NCBI GenBank assembly: GCA_914767885.1
Contig: CAJZBQ010000036.1
Coordinates: 62,001-126,000, forward strand
From: Blepharisma stoltei
Lineage: Eukaryota > Ciliophora > Heterotrichea > Heterotrichida > Blepharismidae
Length of the DNA stretch: 64,000 nucleotides
Direction of reading: 5' to 3'
Shown in pieces: positions 1 to 10,544 of this stretch (position 1 is the first letter of the stretch; each line of letters starts with the position of its first letter). The notes under the pieces are model-generated. The model searched no databases. It was not told where the DNA came from and saw nothing but the letters and a program-made list of their open reading frames with translations. Made by a program: the position numbers and the translations under genes.

Positions 1-868
1 GTACAGACTCTGTATAAAGAATTTAAATTCAGTAAAGAGTGCTTTGTTTTGACTATGGTGTATATTAAATCCCCTCTTCTGTGAGAGAACAAAAAATTTT
101 TGTTCGCTCACGGAGATGTTAATTTATTTTTTTTCAAAATTTATAAATATCCCAATTCGCAAAAAATTGGAAAGCAAATATTAATTTAATTTGTAAAATT
201 TATGTTCAAAACGCATATAGATTTATTATATTAGTTATCAATATTTTTTTCATAAAAAATGTTTATTCGCTCAGGGAGGGTGGGTTTTTGGGCAAAAAAT
301 AGGAATTGTTCTAATGGTTTTGTTCGCTCACGGAGGCGGGGAGTAAAAAATTTTTGTTTTACTCAAAAATACCACTAATGAGTGACAACTGAAAAAAATA
401 TATACCAATTTAAGTTTAATTAATGGAATTTTGTAAACCCAAAACTATTTTTCCCAAATAAAGCCAAAAATTTGAAGGCTAAGCCGATAATTAATAAATA
501 AAAAGTGTATACTACTTATTTCTACATTAGTAGCACAAAGAGTCTCGGATAATGCCATTATTTCCGCTTCAGATTACAATAATATCAAAGGCTTCAGCCT
601 TGAAGATATTAGACTAATGGAAATAGATTTTCTCAATTTTATAGGCTACGACTATAAGCTAGAAGCCATAGAGTATTTGTATCAAAGTAATTACCTTCAG
701 GATATCTCAAAATCTATTAAAGGCAACACATGGTATTTAGATAATGAGAAACTGGAAAATATTATGAAGAGATCGAAGCAGCTCTCTGAGGAAGAAAGCG
801 ATAGCGATTGCGGCATTTATCACTCTGAAGCTATGCATTCTATCGACATAGACCTAATAGATTACTAA
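1..868 (+). CDS. PHO80-like (P/U-type) cyclin, 5' end outside the window
   Basis: Three coding pieces (1-65, 345-402, 510-868) join in frame once two TA-bounded inserts are removed. The product contains a cyclin-box pattern: FSKECFVLTMVYIKKFL, then IPLMSDNWKKYILLISTLVA, then VSDNA and LMEIDFLNFIGYDYKLEAIE. This is the PHO80/Pcl class of cyclins, which activate a cyclin-dependent kinase partner. A TGA is used as Trp at 390-392. The acidic tail ends CGIYHSEAMHSIDIDLIDY with TAA at 866-868. Its decayed paralog lies at 5321-6575 and gives an independent check of the joints. The start codon is upstream of the window. The partner kinase and process are not visible here. Family call fairly sure; subclass less so. 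Confidence 0.8.
66..345 (-). mobile_element. MITE of the TAACTCCCC family, acting as an IES in the cyclin gene
   Basis: Begins TAAATCCCC and ends GGGGAGTA, with the family's internal hairpin (GAGAGAAC / GTTCGCTC) at the left end and the GGGAGGGTGGGTTTTTGG block at the right, so it lies in minus orientation compared with the copy at 21005. Removing 278 bp and keeping one TA turns GTG TAT ATT AAA into a continuous VYIKKFLFYSKIPLM, matching the paralog's VYIRKFLQNSKIPLM. Confidence 0.88.
401..509. other. Short IES (107 bp) in the cyclin gene
   Basis: AT-rich, with no similarity to the MITEs. TATATA on the left and GTGTATAC on the right define the ends. Removal of 107 bp joins NWKKY to ILLISTLVA in frame and restores the cyclin box. 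The exact TA is ambiguous because the dinucleotide is repeated; all choices give the same joined sequence. Confidence 0.8.
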
Positions 869-2276
869 TTAGTCTTAAAATATTGGATATTTAAGAATGA
901 ATAATTTCCAGAAATTAAGCAAATTATATATTTTTTATTTCAGGTTCGTATATTGTTAAAAATCTAAATAAACCAAATTTTTATTGAGCTCCAACAATCG
1001 TTCACATTTTCTTATTTGATACAATATTAAACTTATATTTCTTTTTATTCTCTTCTGTTAGTAATCTATTTGTAAAACAAAAAATTGATGTATTCTCATG
1101 ATTGAGGAATTATCACAATCATATTATCTCTTTTTAAGCCTTTTCCTATATGCCTATCCTGAAATCTGGCAGCTCAAATAATTATTTTCATGAGATCAAA
1201 AAAGGCTAATAATTAATAATTGCAAAGAGGCATAAAAAAACAGATGTTATCTAAGCTTAATTACAAGTTTCATGCTGTTTTTGTTCAAATTTTACGAAAT
1301 TGATTTTTTTTTAATATTTTTTAAAAAATTCCAAGTTCTCATATTTCATTTGCAGAGAAAAATTAAACAAAATGAAAGAGCTGGCAATAACTTACCTGCC
1401 AAGGACTTTTGAGCGTCTTATTACAATATAATGGATACGCTCAGAATTGAACCCTTTGAAAACTGTTCTTCATCATCGGATTTTATTATTATGGGTTCAG
1501 TTTTCCAAGCGAACCTACCAGGTATTTAATTGGTTCGTGAAAAAAGGAGGTATATGTTTTTTTCTGCATGGCAAACTGAGGAGGTGACACTATGGTTGGA
1601 CACGGGCTGAAGCCGAGGTAGGGGGTAAGGTCAACGAAGGCTTTCTGCCTTTATGGTGGTGTCCTCTGGAATGCTTGCTGAATAAAATGACTGTTGACGT
1701 CATCAGTTGGGACTAAGAGAGATGCTGATGTTACCTCCCGTGGAAGAGATTATCGGTTTGAAAATCTGAATAATTAATTAAGGATTAAAAAGTCTTTAAG
1801 CGTCTTAATCCGGAAAACTTTTAATTTTCAATTTCAGGAATATTAATCACCAATATTACAGAAAGCGCATATCTGAGTTTAAAATTACTATATCCTCCAG
1901 GATCTGGGTATTTTTTGGGAATGAGGATATGTTTAAGCATTCATTTTCAAAAGCAAAGAACATCCCATACATGGAATTTTGCTTCTGTCAGAAGATATGA
2001 ATTTAATTGATTCATGAACATTTGCTGCAGCTTATTTGGGAAAAAAAAACTTATAAAGAAACTGGGGCAAACTGGAAAAAGGTTTATCAGTTCTCAAAAA
2101 ATCAATGAAAGCAATGCATTAAAGGAAGTAGCCTTACTTAGATAAATTATTTTTAAAATCATATTATTTGTGCAGGAAATAATCATTAAAACGATTATAG
2201 AGTAAATATATTCCTTATCTACTACATATTTAACTTATTCTTACATATTGAATTTGTAAGAAATAATAAAGAATAA
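869..2276. other. Gene-poor stretch with a GC-rich block
   Basis: Mostly AT-rich with stops in all frames. A GC-rich block at about 1540-1760 (CTGAAGCCGAGGTAGGGGG and neighbours) stands out from the surroundings and resembles in composition the inserted retroposon-like blocks elsewhere in the window, but no direct repeat around it could be confirmed. No gene recognised. Confidence 0.5.
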
Positions 2277-2695
2277 CTAAGAAAAAATATATCAAGTATT
2301 TCATATAACTCCCAAAATAATCCAGAAGATATTAAAAGAAGAATATTAAGATTTCCAGAATTTGAAGAAATGTATTCACAATATCATTTATATTCTCATT
2401 CTCCATTAAGTTTAGAAGAAAGTAAAAATAAAGATGTAAGATATATAATTGTTGCAAATTTTATAAATGAACCTCACTTTAACGATGTGCACAAAGATTT
2501 CTTAGGGAATATTGGTACTTTTCGTTATTTGGGAATAATAGATTAAAATGTTCAAAGTGTCGCTCTATTTATACAGACTTTAAATCTCTTTTAAAACATT
2601 TTCAGATTAAGCACTCTTTGATTAAATGCCCTTTTTACAATACAACATTTTATGGTACAGAGTCTTATGAACTTGATTTATATGTTTGCACTTAG
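2277..2695 (+). pseudogene. ORF pair with a C2H2 zinc-finger-like end
   Basis: An open frame from about 2277 (RRILRFPEFEEMYSQYHLY...) ends with TAA at 2544-2546, and a second frame running through the same place (2528-2695) reads GNNRLKCSKCRSIYTDFKSL then LKHFQIKHSLIKCPF. The second part contains C-x2-C-x12-H-x4-H spacing, as in a C2H2 zinc finger. The frames meet near GTTATTTGGG, consistent with a one-base indel. No start codon or upstream exon was resolved, and the protein is not recognised. It could be the 3' end of a broken gene or a transposon-encoded finger. Confidence 0.4.
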
Positions 2696-3443
2696 ATGAA
2701 TGAGGCAGTTTCTGTATGTAAAAAAGATAATAAATTACAGTAGTTTAGAAATAGAGCGTAAAACTGCATACTCAAGTTTCTAAAACATACCAGCCTTGCT
2801 CTCATAACTATAGCTTTTAGTTATAAAGAGTTTAGGTTGTCTTTTCGTCAGCAGCATGCTCCTCAGTGATGGCAGATGTGAGGGTCAAGACCATTTACTT
2901 GCTTTGCTGACTGCCTCCATTTGCAACCCAAGATGTCATCCAAGTTTACACCAACCCTACACCCTTCAAACGACAGATCTTCCAAAGTCATTTTCGCAGT
3001 CAACTTGCCTTCCTATTTTGGCTCATCTGAGAAAGAATTCAACACTTTTGCCATTCAAAGCAAGCCACAGTAGCAGCGTAGGTAAGCATGCTGCCCTCTC
3101 ATATCAGGCATCCATTTGGCCTGTTACTATTAAAAAGAGATTCATTAAGCTTCCAATGGAGTCAGGACCAAAATAGCTGCTTCGGTCTCACATTCTCGAA
3201 TCAAAGCTACTTACTATAGTCGGCATTAAGCACAGCTCAAAGCCATACCCTGAATATCTAAGGCTTCTATCACGGAGGGAGTCGACTGCTCGACTCTCGC
3301 TATTTTATATCTCAATTTGTTATAAGCCCATATTAAATATTTTCGAAATCCATCTGTATGCAGATACCTATTAATCTATAGCAATAAAATAGGATAAATG
3401 GACACGATTATGATGTCTGCCATATTTTACCTAAAGAATTAAT
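2696..3443. other. No gene seen; GC-rich retroposon-like block
   Basis: At about 2850-3300 the base composition rises sharply, with runs such as CAGCAGCATGCTCCTCAGTG. An open frame of 106 codons (2856-3176) crosses it but shows no recognisable protein pattern and lies in sequence resembling the other GC-rich inserts. Treated as inserted repeat DNA. Confidence 0.4.
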
Positions 3444-3753
3444 TAACTCACTCCCCCCCGTAAGCGAACAAAAAAATTTTGTCCGCTCATTATTTTATAT
3501 ATTAAATAAATTTTATACTAATTTTTTTTCGAAATGAAAAAATAGCAATTCGCAAAATTGGAAATCAAATAGTTATTTTAATTTGTAAAATTTATGTATT
3601 TAAATGGAATTTGCTTAAAATTAAACATAATTAGCTAGAGATTTCATTATAAAATTTATCAATTATATATCTCATAAAAAATTTTTGAGACTACTTAGGG
3701 TGGCAAAAAATAGGATTTTTCCATGATTTTATTCACACACGGAAGGGAAGTTA
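3444..3753 (-). mobile_element. Degenerate copy of the TAACTCCCC MITE
   Basis: Starts TAACTCACTCCCCCCCG, has the hairpin AGCGAAC...GTCCGCTC, the conserved core (AATTAGCTAGAGATTTCATT), and ends GGAAGGGAAGTTA. Minus orientation. It lies between genes. Confidence 0.8.
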
Positions 3754-3789
3754 GTTTCCAAATGTTGAGGGGAGATAGAATATAATAAA

Positions 3790-4600
3790 ACAAGTTAAAA
3801 ACAAAACTCTCATCATCATTATCTATGCAATAGTTGCCAAATGCTAAAGCCTTGTGGCTTCTTTATAACAAATCCGTTATTTTCAGTTGTTTCACCTTAT
3901 GCTCTTGGATATTTTTTACTTTTACTTTTTCTTTGAGTCTTTATGATCTTTATTTAAATAATTCCTTGTAGCACAGCTTAATCACTGCATTTTTCTGCAT
4001 ACCGTCTAGTCTCTTCCATTCTCCCATATCCTCTTCACGCAAATTTGATATTTATTTCTATATAAAAACCACTTTCAACAAACCTATTTTTTGAATATAT
4101 GCCTAGTTTTTTTAGCTGCTCTTGCAATTTTATCTTAAGTGAATTATATCTTAAGCATCTTGAAAATATATGCTCCTGAGTCTCTAGAATGCACATATGA
4201 AGCATAGGCTGACCTATATTATATGCCTCATTTGTGTATTTGTGTTACAATAGTTAAATTTAGCTCTAAGGCTCTGTATTGCACTAATTGATTTACCAGG
4301 ATATGAATTTTACCCTAATGAATGTAGGCTTCGCTGTAAATAGTTTCCCTTCTAATTGCAGTCTATATGCTCTAGTCTTTTTTTAAGTCTAGCTTTCCAT
4401 CTCTGCATCGTATCTATTATTTTGTTTTTTTGGTGCCCTACAAATATACTCTTTCAGTCTTTGCTATTGCAGCTTTTACTTTTTCGTTATTGATATATTC
4501 ATCTATATTTGTTCCCTACACCTTCTTTCTAATTCAAGATTTCCTTGTCATTTATATTTCTTATTATTGATAAAAAAAGCTACCAAATAAATAAAATCGA
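3790..4600 (-). pseudogene. Decayed LINE 3' region (zinc-knuckle tail of a reverse transcriptase ORF)
   Basis: On the minus strand a frame reads QPMLHMCILETQEHIFSRC followed by LRYNSLKIKLQEQLKKLG. The C-x3-ET-x-EH-x4-C arrangement is typical of the short Cys/His tail behind LINE reverse transcriptases. Flanking parts are coding-like but broken by many stops and frame changes. Placing it with LINEs rests on this short motif only. Confidence 0.4.
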
Positions 4601-5320
4601 AGCAAATCTCAAATGGATATTCTGAATAGATATAGATTTCGCTGAATAAGTGGCCAAGTTAATATAGCTAATGCTGCTTCTTTTCCTTTGTTTAAAAAAT
4701 TAAAAATATAAATATAATGCAAGAAAACAAATAAAGATTTATCTTATTTTATACTCATTCTGATCCAAATTAAGTAAATCATATTAAATCTTAGAGATTA
4801 TTAAATCTATCTAATCAATCCAATACCCCAAGGGAAATTTTTAAGTAAATAGTATTTTTCAAGAAATGTTTTTAATCCATTTCTTGATCGAACCATAGCT
4901 ATCGGTTTGATCAAGGAGGAGAGTTAAGGGTATAAATAAAAAAGTTATTTAAATTTCCTTCACTGGAATCCGATAGCTAGTAGGATAAAAATTAGAAATT
5001 AATAATGACTATATGAAGCTGATAACGATATTAACAAATAAAAAAATATCAAATATTTATATATATTAAATATCAAATAATAATAAATGATACAGGGCTT
5101 CTGACTGTTACAAATTTGTTAAAATTTTCAATAAAGCTTATAATAAAAAAATAAATTAATAATTATCAAATTTATAATTAAATAGCATTTTTGTTGATGT
5201 AGCAGTCATTTTAAGCACAAAACCCTGCTTCGTTCAATTCTATTAAATAAAATCTTTCCAAATGCAGTCATTGATTTTTAATTTCATTTGCTAATATTCA
5301 TCAGTAGTAAAATAATCAAG
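4601..5320. other. Intergenic stretch with one perfect-looking hairpin
   Basis: AT-rich. At 4883-4915 CTTGATCGAACC and GGTTTGATCAAG form a near-perfect 12-bp stem around a 9-base loop. No tRNA fold could be built on it. Nothing else recognised before the cyclin copy at 5321. Confidence 0.4.
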
Positions 5321-6575
5321 ATGACCTCAAAAGAATCTGTCTCACCTTTGACTTCTTTCCAATTGCCAAGTCCAAGAAATCCTGATATCATAGGCCTGAC
5401 CTGCTCTGTTGCTAGAATTATATATCTGGATATCGAAGACTTCAGCCAGCGATTGTGTGATAACAATTGAATCGCAAACCCTCAAAAGATTCCTGAAAGC
5501 GAATACTTTTCATATCAATACGGCTCTCAAAACCGCAATACTTTTTTAAAAGCTGCAAGGGCTGTGAGTATCCAAGAAATCTCAGAATTTCTTATATCCT
5601 TGAATAAAGAATTTAAATTTAGTGCAGAATGTATAATATTGACAATAGTGTACATTAGAAAATTCTTGCAAAACTCAAAAATCCCTCTTATGAGCAGCAA
5701 CTGAAAAAATATAGTGTCTATCTCTACACTAATAGCACAAGAGTTTCAGATAATGCCTTTGTGTCTGCCTCAGATTATAAGAATATTCCAGATTTCTGCT
5801 TAAACGATATTCAGCTAATGGAGATCGAGTACCTGAACATCATAAATTACAACTATAAAATAGAAGCGATGGAGTATTTAAGCCAAATGAATTACCTCCA
5901 GGACATTGGAAAATCAATGGGAATTTATTCATGGCACTTGAATTGCGAAAAATTGGAAAACATCATAAAGAGATCTGGGTGGCTTTGTGAAGATTAGATT
6001 AATTAGTTGAGCGGGTCACGGAGGTTTATTTCAGCCTCTACCCAGCACTGCCAGCTTCAGGCTCGCGCCCTATGCACCGGCTCTGTAGCTCACTCCATTT
6101 TCTGTCGACGTCACCAAAAAATGGTGACGTCGCCATCTAACAGGGAGACTCACCCAGGTACTCCTTGATCAGGGGTCTAGTGACCCGGCGCCGTCCTTTC
6201 CGGGGAGGGAGAAAAGTAGCCTCCCGGAGTCTCCTTCAGGTCCCCGAAGCTCCCCACATAAAGATCTTCCTCACTTCCCTTCTAGTCCTGAAGTTTGACT
6301 CCTGATACATCGGCTCTGGTCTTCTTGTCTTCGTGAGGGGCAAAAAACCTTGTAGTGGTGTCCCGACCAAGGTAAAAAAAACCCACCCTGGACACAATAT
6401 CCAGGCCCCGTTTACTTCTTAACCCCGTATTCCCTGAGGGTACAGGAGAAGGACGGGTCGGATGGCTCGCCATTTTAATTGTGTGCTTTGTGAAGAAGAA
6501 GTTGATAATGATTGCGGGATTTATCACTCTGAAGCGATGACCTCAATTGATATGGACGAAATTGATAATAATTAG
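5321..6575 (+). pseudogene. Second PHO80-like cyclin copy, frameshifted and interrupted
   Basis: ATG at 5321 opens MTSKESVSPLTSFQLPSPRN and continues through TGA (Trp) at 5467 into the cyclin box (FSAECIILTIVYIRKFL, IPLMSSNWKNIVSISTLIAQ). At about 5735-5745 one base is missing compared with the paralog (GCACAAGAGTTTC against GCACAAAGAGTCTC), so the frame moves before VSDNAFVSASDYKN. Near the 3' end a 503-bp GC-rich insert splits RSGWLCE from EEVDNDCGIYHSEAMTSIDM; TAG at 6573-6575 ends the restored frame. It supplies the N-terminal part missing from the copy at 1-868. The single-base loss could be an assembly error; otherwise the copy is dead. Confidence 0.75.
5982..6496. mobile_element. GC-rich insert with 12-bp direct repeats in cyclin copy 2
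   Basis: GCTTTGTGAAGA occurs at 5982-5993 and again at 6485-6496, flanking about 490 bp of GC-rich sequence. Removing the insert and one repeat (503 bp) rejoins WLCEEEVDNDCG in frame, as in the paralog's SEEESDSDCG. The insert has a small palindrome (GTCACCAAAAAATGGTGAC). The repeat lacks a TA, so the usual IES boundary is absent. A target-site duplication from a SINE/LINE-type retroposition fits best. Confidence 0.65.
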
Positions 6576-7045
6576 CATAAAAATATATTTTATTAATTCT
6601 AAGCCTTTGGATAAAGAGAAACTGTGCATATGGTCGGGTTATAATTAGCTATTGTTGAGTTGCAGCATCTATTTCAAAATTAATTTATGGAAAAGAAACT
6701 TAAAATTATCAATACAAGCCAAAATTCTCATAAAATTGGCATAGTTTCTTTATTTAAGATCTATAGTGAGGTAATTATTTGAAAAATGGTTCATTTTCTG
6801 CTTTTAATTTAATAGGATTGAAATTTAAATAACTTTTAGTAATAATATTCAATTAAATTAATTTAAATCTTTTTGTTATTAAAGCTATTTGTTGAACTAG
6901 TAATAGATCAGAAAAAATAAGAAATGCAGCAAATATTATTAGTGAGCCAAAATTTTTCAAATTGCATGCATGCTTACCACTAAAGAGCCAATTGCATGAG
7001 ATTAATATAAATATAATTGATTTAATTAAGTAGCTAAGTTACTTC
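6576..7045. other. Intergenic, nothing recognised
   Basis: AT-rich with stops in all frames and no repeat shared with the rest of the window. Confidence 0.5.
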
Positions 7046-7316
7046 TAACTCCTCTCACAGAGGTTTTTTATAAATTTTATAATAATTTTTTTTAAAAATT
7101 CCTATTCTGGAAAAATTAAAAATTTATTTATAAAATTTATGCTTTAAATAACATGCTATTTAAAATCAACAGAATTTGCTAGAGATTTCATTATATTAAT
7201 TATTACTTATATCAAAATAATTTTTCGTAAAAATATTTTTTTGTTTCAGAGAGTGGGCTTTTGGCAAAATTAAGGCACTTACGTTTGTCTTGTTCGCTCA
7301 AAGTTGGAAGGGAGTA
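7046..7316 (-). mobile_element. Degenerate copy of the TAACTCCCC MITE (271 bp)
   Basis: Starts TAACTCCTCTC and ends GGAAGGGAGTA, with the conserved core (GAATTTGCTAGAGATTTCAT) and the GAGAGTGGGCTTTTGGC block near the right end. Minus orientation. Confidence 0.8.
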
Positions 7317-7820
7317 AACAATGATTTTTATAAAATTAACCATTTTATATAAATTTCCCTGAAATCTCACAATTCTTTTAACCATTTTTATGAAATTTTG
7401 CTAGGACAAAGAATTAAGATATTTTTAGTTCTTCTAAAATCAAGCAAAAGAAACATTTAAAATTCAAAAAAAAGCAATTAAATTGCTAATAAAAGTTTCT
7501 ATTCCAAAATATTTTATTAATTCTTAAAACTAGAGAAAAAGCTTTGAATTTTAAGTTTTTTAAATTTCTTCCCCTTAGACGAAGCCTTCCTTTATCATTT
7601 ACATCATTTTAGTTCGGAGAAAAAATTCAGCATTCATATTAATGCAACGATAATGAAATGGTTGAAGAAAATGGCATCAATTTAATTAAAGATAATAAAA
7701 ATAACTTTGAATAATGGTATATACATTTTTATAATAAGTTTATTTTAATAATTTTTTATGAAATAAAAGTTTTTATTAATTTAAAAATACTAGGTTTAGT
7801 CTATCACAGTATAAAAATAT
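7317..7820. other. Intergenic region upstream of the transporter
   Basis: Very AT-rich, no ORF or repeat recognised. It must hold the promoter of the gene starting at 7821, but no element could be named. Confidence 0.4.
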
Positions 7821-9450
7821 ATGTCCATAGTCACTGATTCAATTATCGTCGCTATTGACGGTGCCCTTATTGTTATCGCTGAGGCCTCTGCAGGGATCTT
7901 TATAACACGCAAAGGGGTATAAATCATTCAGTGACTTTCAAAATCCGGCACAGAGACAATGTCCAAGGTGACCCTATGGGTCATTTTGCCATGCTTACTG
8001 TTCTGTGAAATGATAAATGAGTTCAGCATCAGCCAAATGGGCGAATTTGGCTTGCTCTTTGTATTTTGTTCACGTAAGAGCTATTTAGTTCACATCTTTG
8101 TAGGCTATGGAGTGGGGTGGCTTTTTGGGAAACTCACTCATGCAGACACAGAATTGGCCAAACTCATGAAGGCTTGTATCGCTTTTCAAGACACGACTGC
8201 CATTCCTCTTGTTTACGCATCAGTGCTGGGGAACAATTCAATCACCAAGCCAGACCATCATTTTAAAAATAAGGCAACTGAAATAGTGCTTATTTATACA
8301 GTGTTTATTACTGTTTATAAGTGGACTTTTGCTTATGGGTAAGGATTACACAGGATGATGAAGCCAGAAATTACTCCAAAAAATACCAATGAAATTGAGC
8401 TATACTGCTTTTTGATAAATAAAAATTATATATATAAAAATTGTGACGATAGACCACTCGACCTCCTGGCCTATTTTCTTCAAAGCCAGCAAAAAACAGC
8501 CGAGTGTGAAGAGGAAGGACAGAAAGACGCCAGGAATCCTTTTTATATATAGAGTTTGGCTTTTATCGGGTCCTAGGAAGCTGCTCCCTTTGTTTTTCCT
8601 TCGATACCATCATTTGAAAGACCAGAGCCAGCAAAAGCCCCTAGAGGACGATAAAGTGCTCGAGCATGGCTCAAGAGGTGGAATCTGTCGAACGACGAAC
8701 TGGAAGTTTCGACCCAGGCGATAGGCCAATAGGCTCCGGAAATCTCCGTCCTGTCTGTTTAGGAAGAGCAGCTTACTTTAATTTAATTTAATTAATAATA
8801 AAAATTATTATTTTTTATATTAAAAATAAGGCTATTTATTACAATTAATTATACTAGAAAGCGCTAGCAGCAATGGGACAAGTAAAGTAAACGAAAATTC
8901 ATGGCTTTGGAAAGTCAAAAAGACCTTAAACCCTCCAATTTATGCAACTTTGGTGTCAGTTCCCTTGGCCTTGATCCCATACATGAAGGAATATGTTTTT
9001 GCAGGGTCTGGAGCTGTGTTTAAGAACAACTTATTCGCAGCCATGACCAGCATCGGAGCCTGTGCTTCACCAATTATAAATCTTATGCTTGGGTCAAACT
9101 TAAGCCAGGGATACCCTCCAGAAGCAGATATTAGCTGGTAATTTTTATATAGGACGTGCTTAAACTTGGTTATGATCGGAAAAATGGTCGTCATGCCTAT
9201 TTTTGGGGCTGCAATGCTTTTTCCTTTATATTGGGCTGGAATAATTGTAAAAATTACATAGAACCGTGTTATGGTGATTATGGTTGGGGTCACTTTTGCG
9301 TCTCCAACGTCACTGCAGCTGCTTATGATTTGTGTGATTCATAAAAATCAAGTAGATAATATTTCGAAGGTGTATCTATTTATGTATTTGATTTGTGCAA
9401 TTCCGATGAGTGTTTGGACTATTGTGCTTCTGGTTTTAGCTTATCAATAA
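7821..9450 (+). CDS. PIN-like membrane transporter (auxin efflux carrier family)
   Basis: Five 15-nt GT...AG introns (7917-7931, 8074-8088, 8339-8353, 9138-9152, 9247-9261) and one IES (8401-8887) are removed to give exactly 356 codons. The protein opens MSIVTDSIIVAIDGALIVIA, continues ETMSKVTLWVILPCLLFCEM, and ends with the conserved C-terminal half: LNPPIYATLVSVPLALIPYM, FAAMTSIGACASPIINLMLG, LVMIGKMVVMPIFGAAM and VGVTFASPTSLQLLMI. This is the ten-helix membrane transport family that includes plant PIN/PILS and yeast homologs; substrates in ciliates are unknown. TGA at 7932-7934 is Trp. Start chosen as the first ATG before a hydrophobic N-terminal helix. All splice joints keep the frame, so the gene looks functional. 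Confidence 0.85.
8401..8889. other. IES (487 bp) in the transporter gene, carrying a GC-rich passenger
   Basis: Removing TA-to-TA joins NEIEL to NENSWLWKVKKTLNPP in frame. The middle (about 8445-8775) is GC-rich and unlike the AT-rich ends, suggesting another element landed inside the IES. No clear terminal inverted repeat. Confidence 0.72.
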
Positions 9451-9971
9451 TCCTTAATAATTTCTCATTGAGTTTAATTGATATAAGGACTTATAAATAT
9501 GATTTTTTTGAAATTTTAAAATAAACAATATAGTAAAAACATATTTTGTGATATTTATTATTAATTTCGTTTAATATACAAATCCTGTTTATTAATATTC
9601 TTTTAATTAAATTTCTAAAAATTTAGTTTCTACTTACCTTACTCTGCTCTCTTATCGATAAAACTAATGGAAAAATCTTTATTTTTGTGCAATTTTTTTA
9701 TATAAAAAAATTTGAATTTATTATTATAGTGAAGTTTCTTGATAGAATTCTAAACGGTTTGCAACTTAAAACATAAAATGATCAAATTAAATTAATTTTT
9801 GTTTTACAATTTTTTGGATTGAGGTTTCTTGAAACTTCGAAAATTGTTGTGAGCTTATGGAAGGGGAAATAAGTGAAATTTCTTCTTCCTAGTCCTAAGA
9901 AGAAAATGATTTAAATACAAAAATAGTAGTTATAAATAAAAAGTTTTTTTTTTAAAAAATGAAAAAGAACC
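9451..9971. other. Intergenic, nothing recognised
   Basis: AT-rich spacer between the transporter and the first methyltransferase copy. The latter's 5' third is absent, and no trace of it is visible here. Confidence 0.5.
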
Positions 9972-10276
9972 TTTAAGTAGCATTTTACATAAATTCAGAG
10001 AAACATCCCAACAGCCAGTATATGTCGTTCACAATGACTTGCCTGACAACAACTGAATGAAAGCCTTTAGAACTATTGTGGACTCTAACGAATCGTATAG
10101 AAAAGTCCCAAATACGTTCTTTTCAGCAATTGGATTGTCTTTTTACGAACAAATTCTTCCAGAAGAGACAGTTCATGTTGGGTTTTCGTCATCAGCAATC
10201 CACTGGCTATCAGAGCCATTAAGCGCTCCAGATCATATTATTCCTTCAGCTTTTGAGGACTCTGAATTCCTTGCCT

Positions 10277-10465
10277 TAGCTTCAATCTCTCCTCATAAAA
10301 AAGCATAAATTTTTTCCGATTGATCAGAGTATAATATATTTTTTTTAATTTTTTGTTCTTGCTATAAATTTACAAGATTTTTATTTGAAACAAACTAATA
10401 CAATAAAATTATTTCTATAAAATAATTTTTGCCATCAACATGAATTTTTTTCTTAAATGGGAATA
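10277..10465. other. IES-like insert (187 bp) in methyltransferase copy A
   Basis: Compared with copy B (LALASEQAHKD), copy A has an AT-rich insert here. TA-to-TA removal joins LAL to WSEQAHKDLVS in frame, one residue different from copy B. Confidence 0.65.
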
Positions 10466-10544
10466 TGGAGTGAGCAAGCTCACAAAGACTTGGTCTCCAT
10501 ATTAAAGCTAAGATATAAAGAACTCGCCCCTTTAGGTCGGCTAA

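Noticed and set aside
617-868. Many short ORFs beginning or ending at TGA treated as separate small genes
   Set aside because: TGA is Trp here; the pieces join in one frame with conserved protein on both sides, so they are parts of larger genes.
2856-3176. 106-codon ORF in a GC-rich block
   Set aside because: Open frames arise easily in GC-rich DNA of an AT-rich genome; no motif or neighbour supports it.
4883-4915. Hairpin as a tRNA or terminator
   Set aside because: No cloverleaf or T-loop can be formed, and the U-run of a bacterial terminator is irrelevant here.
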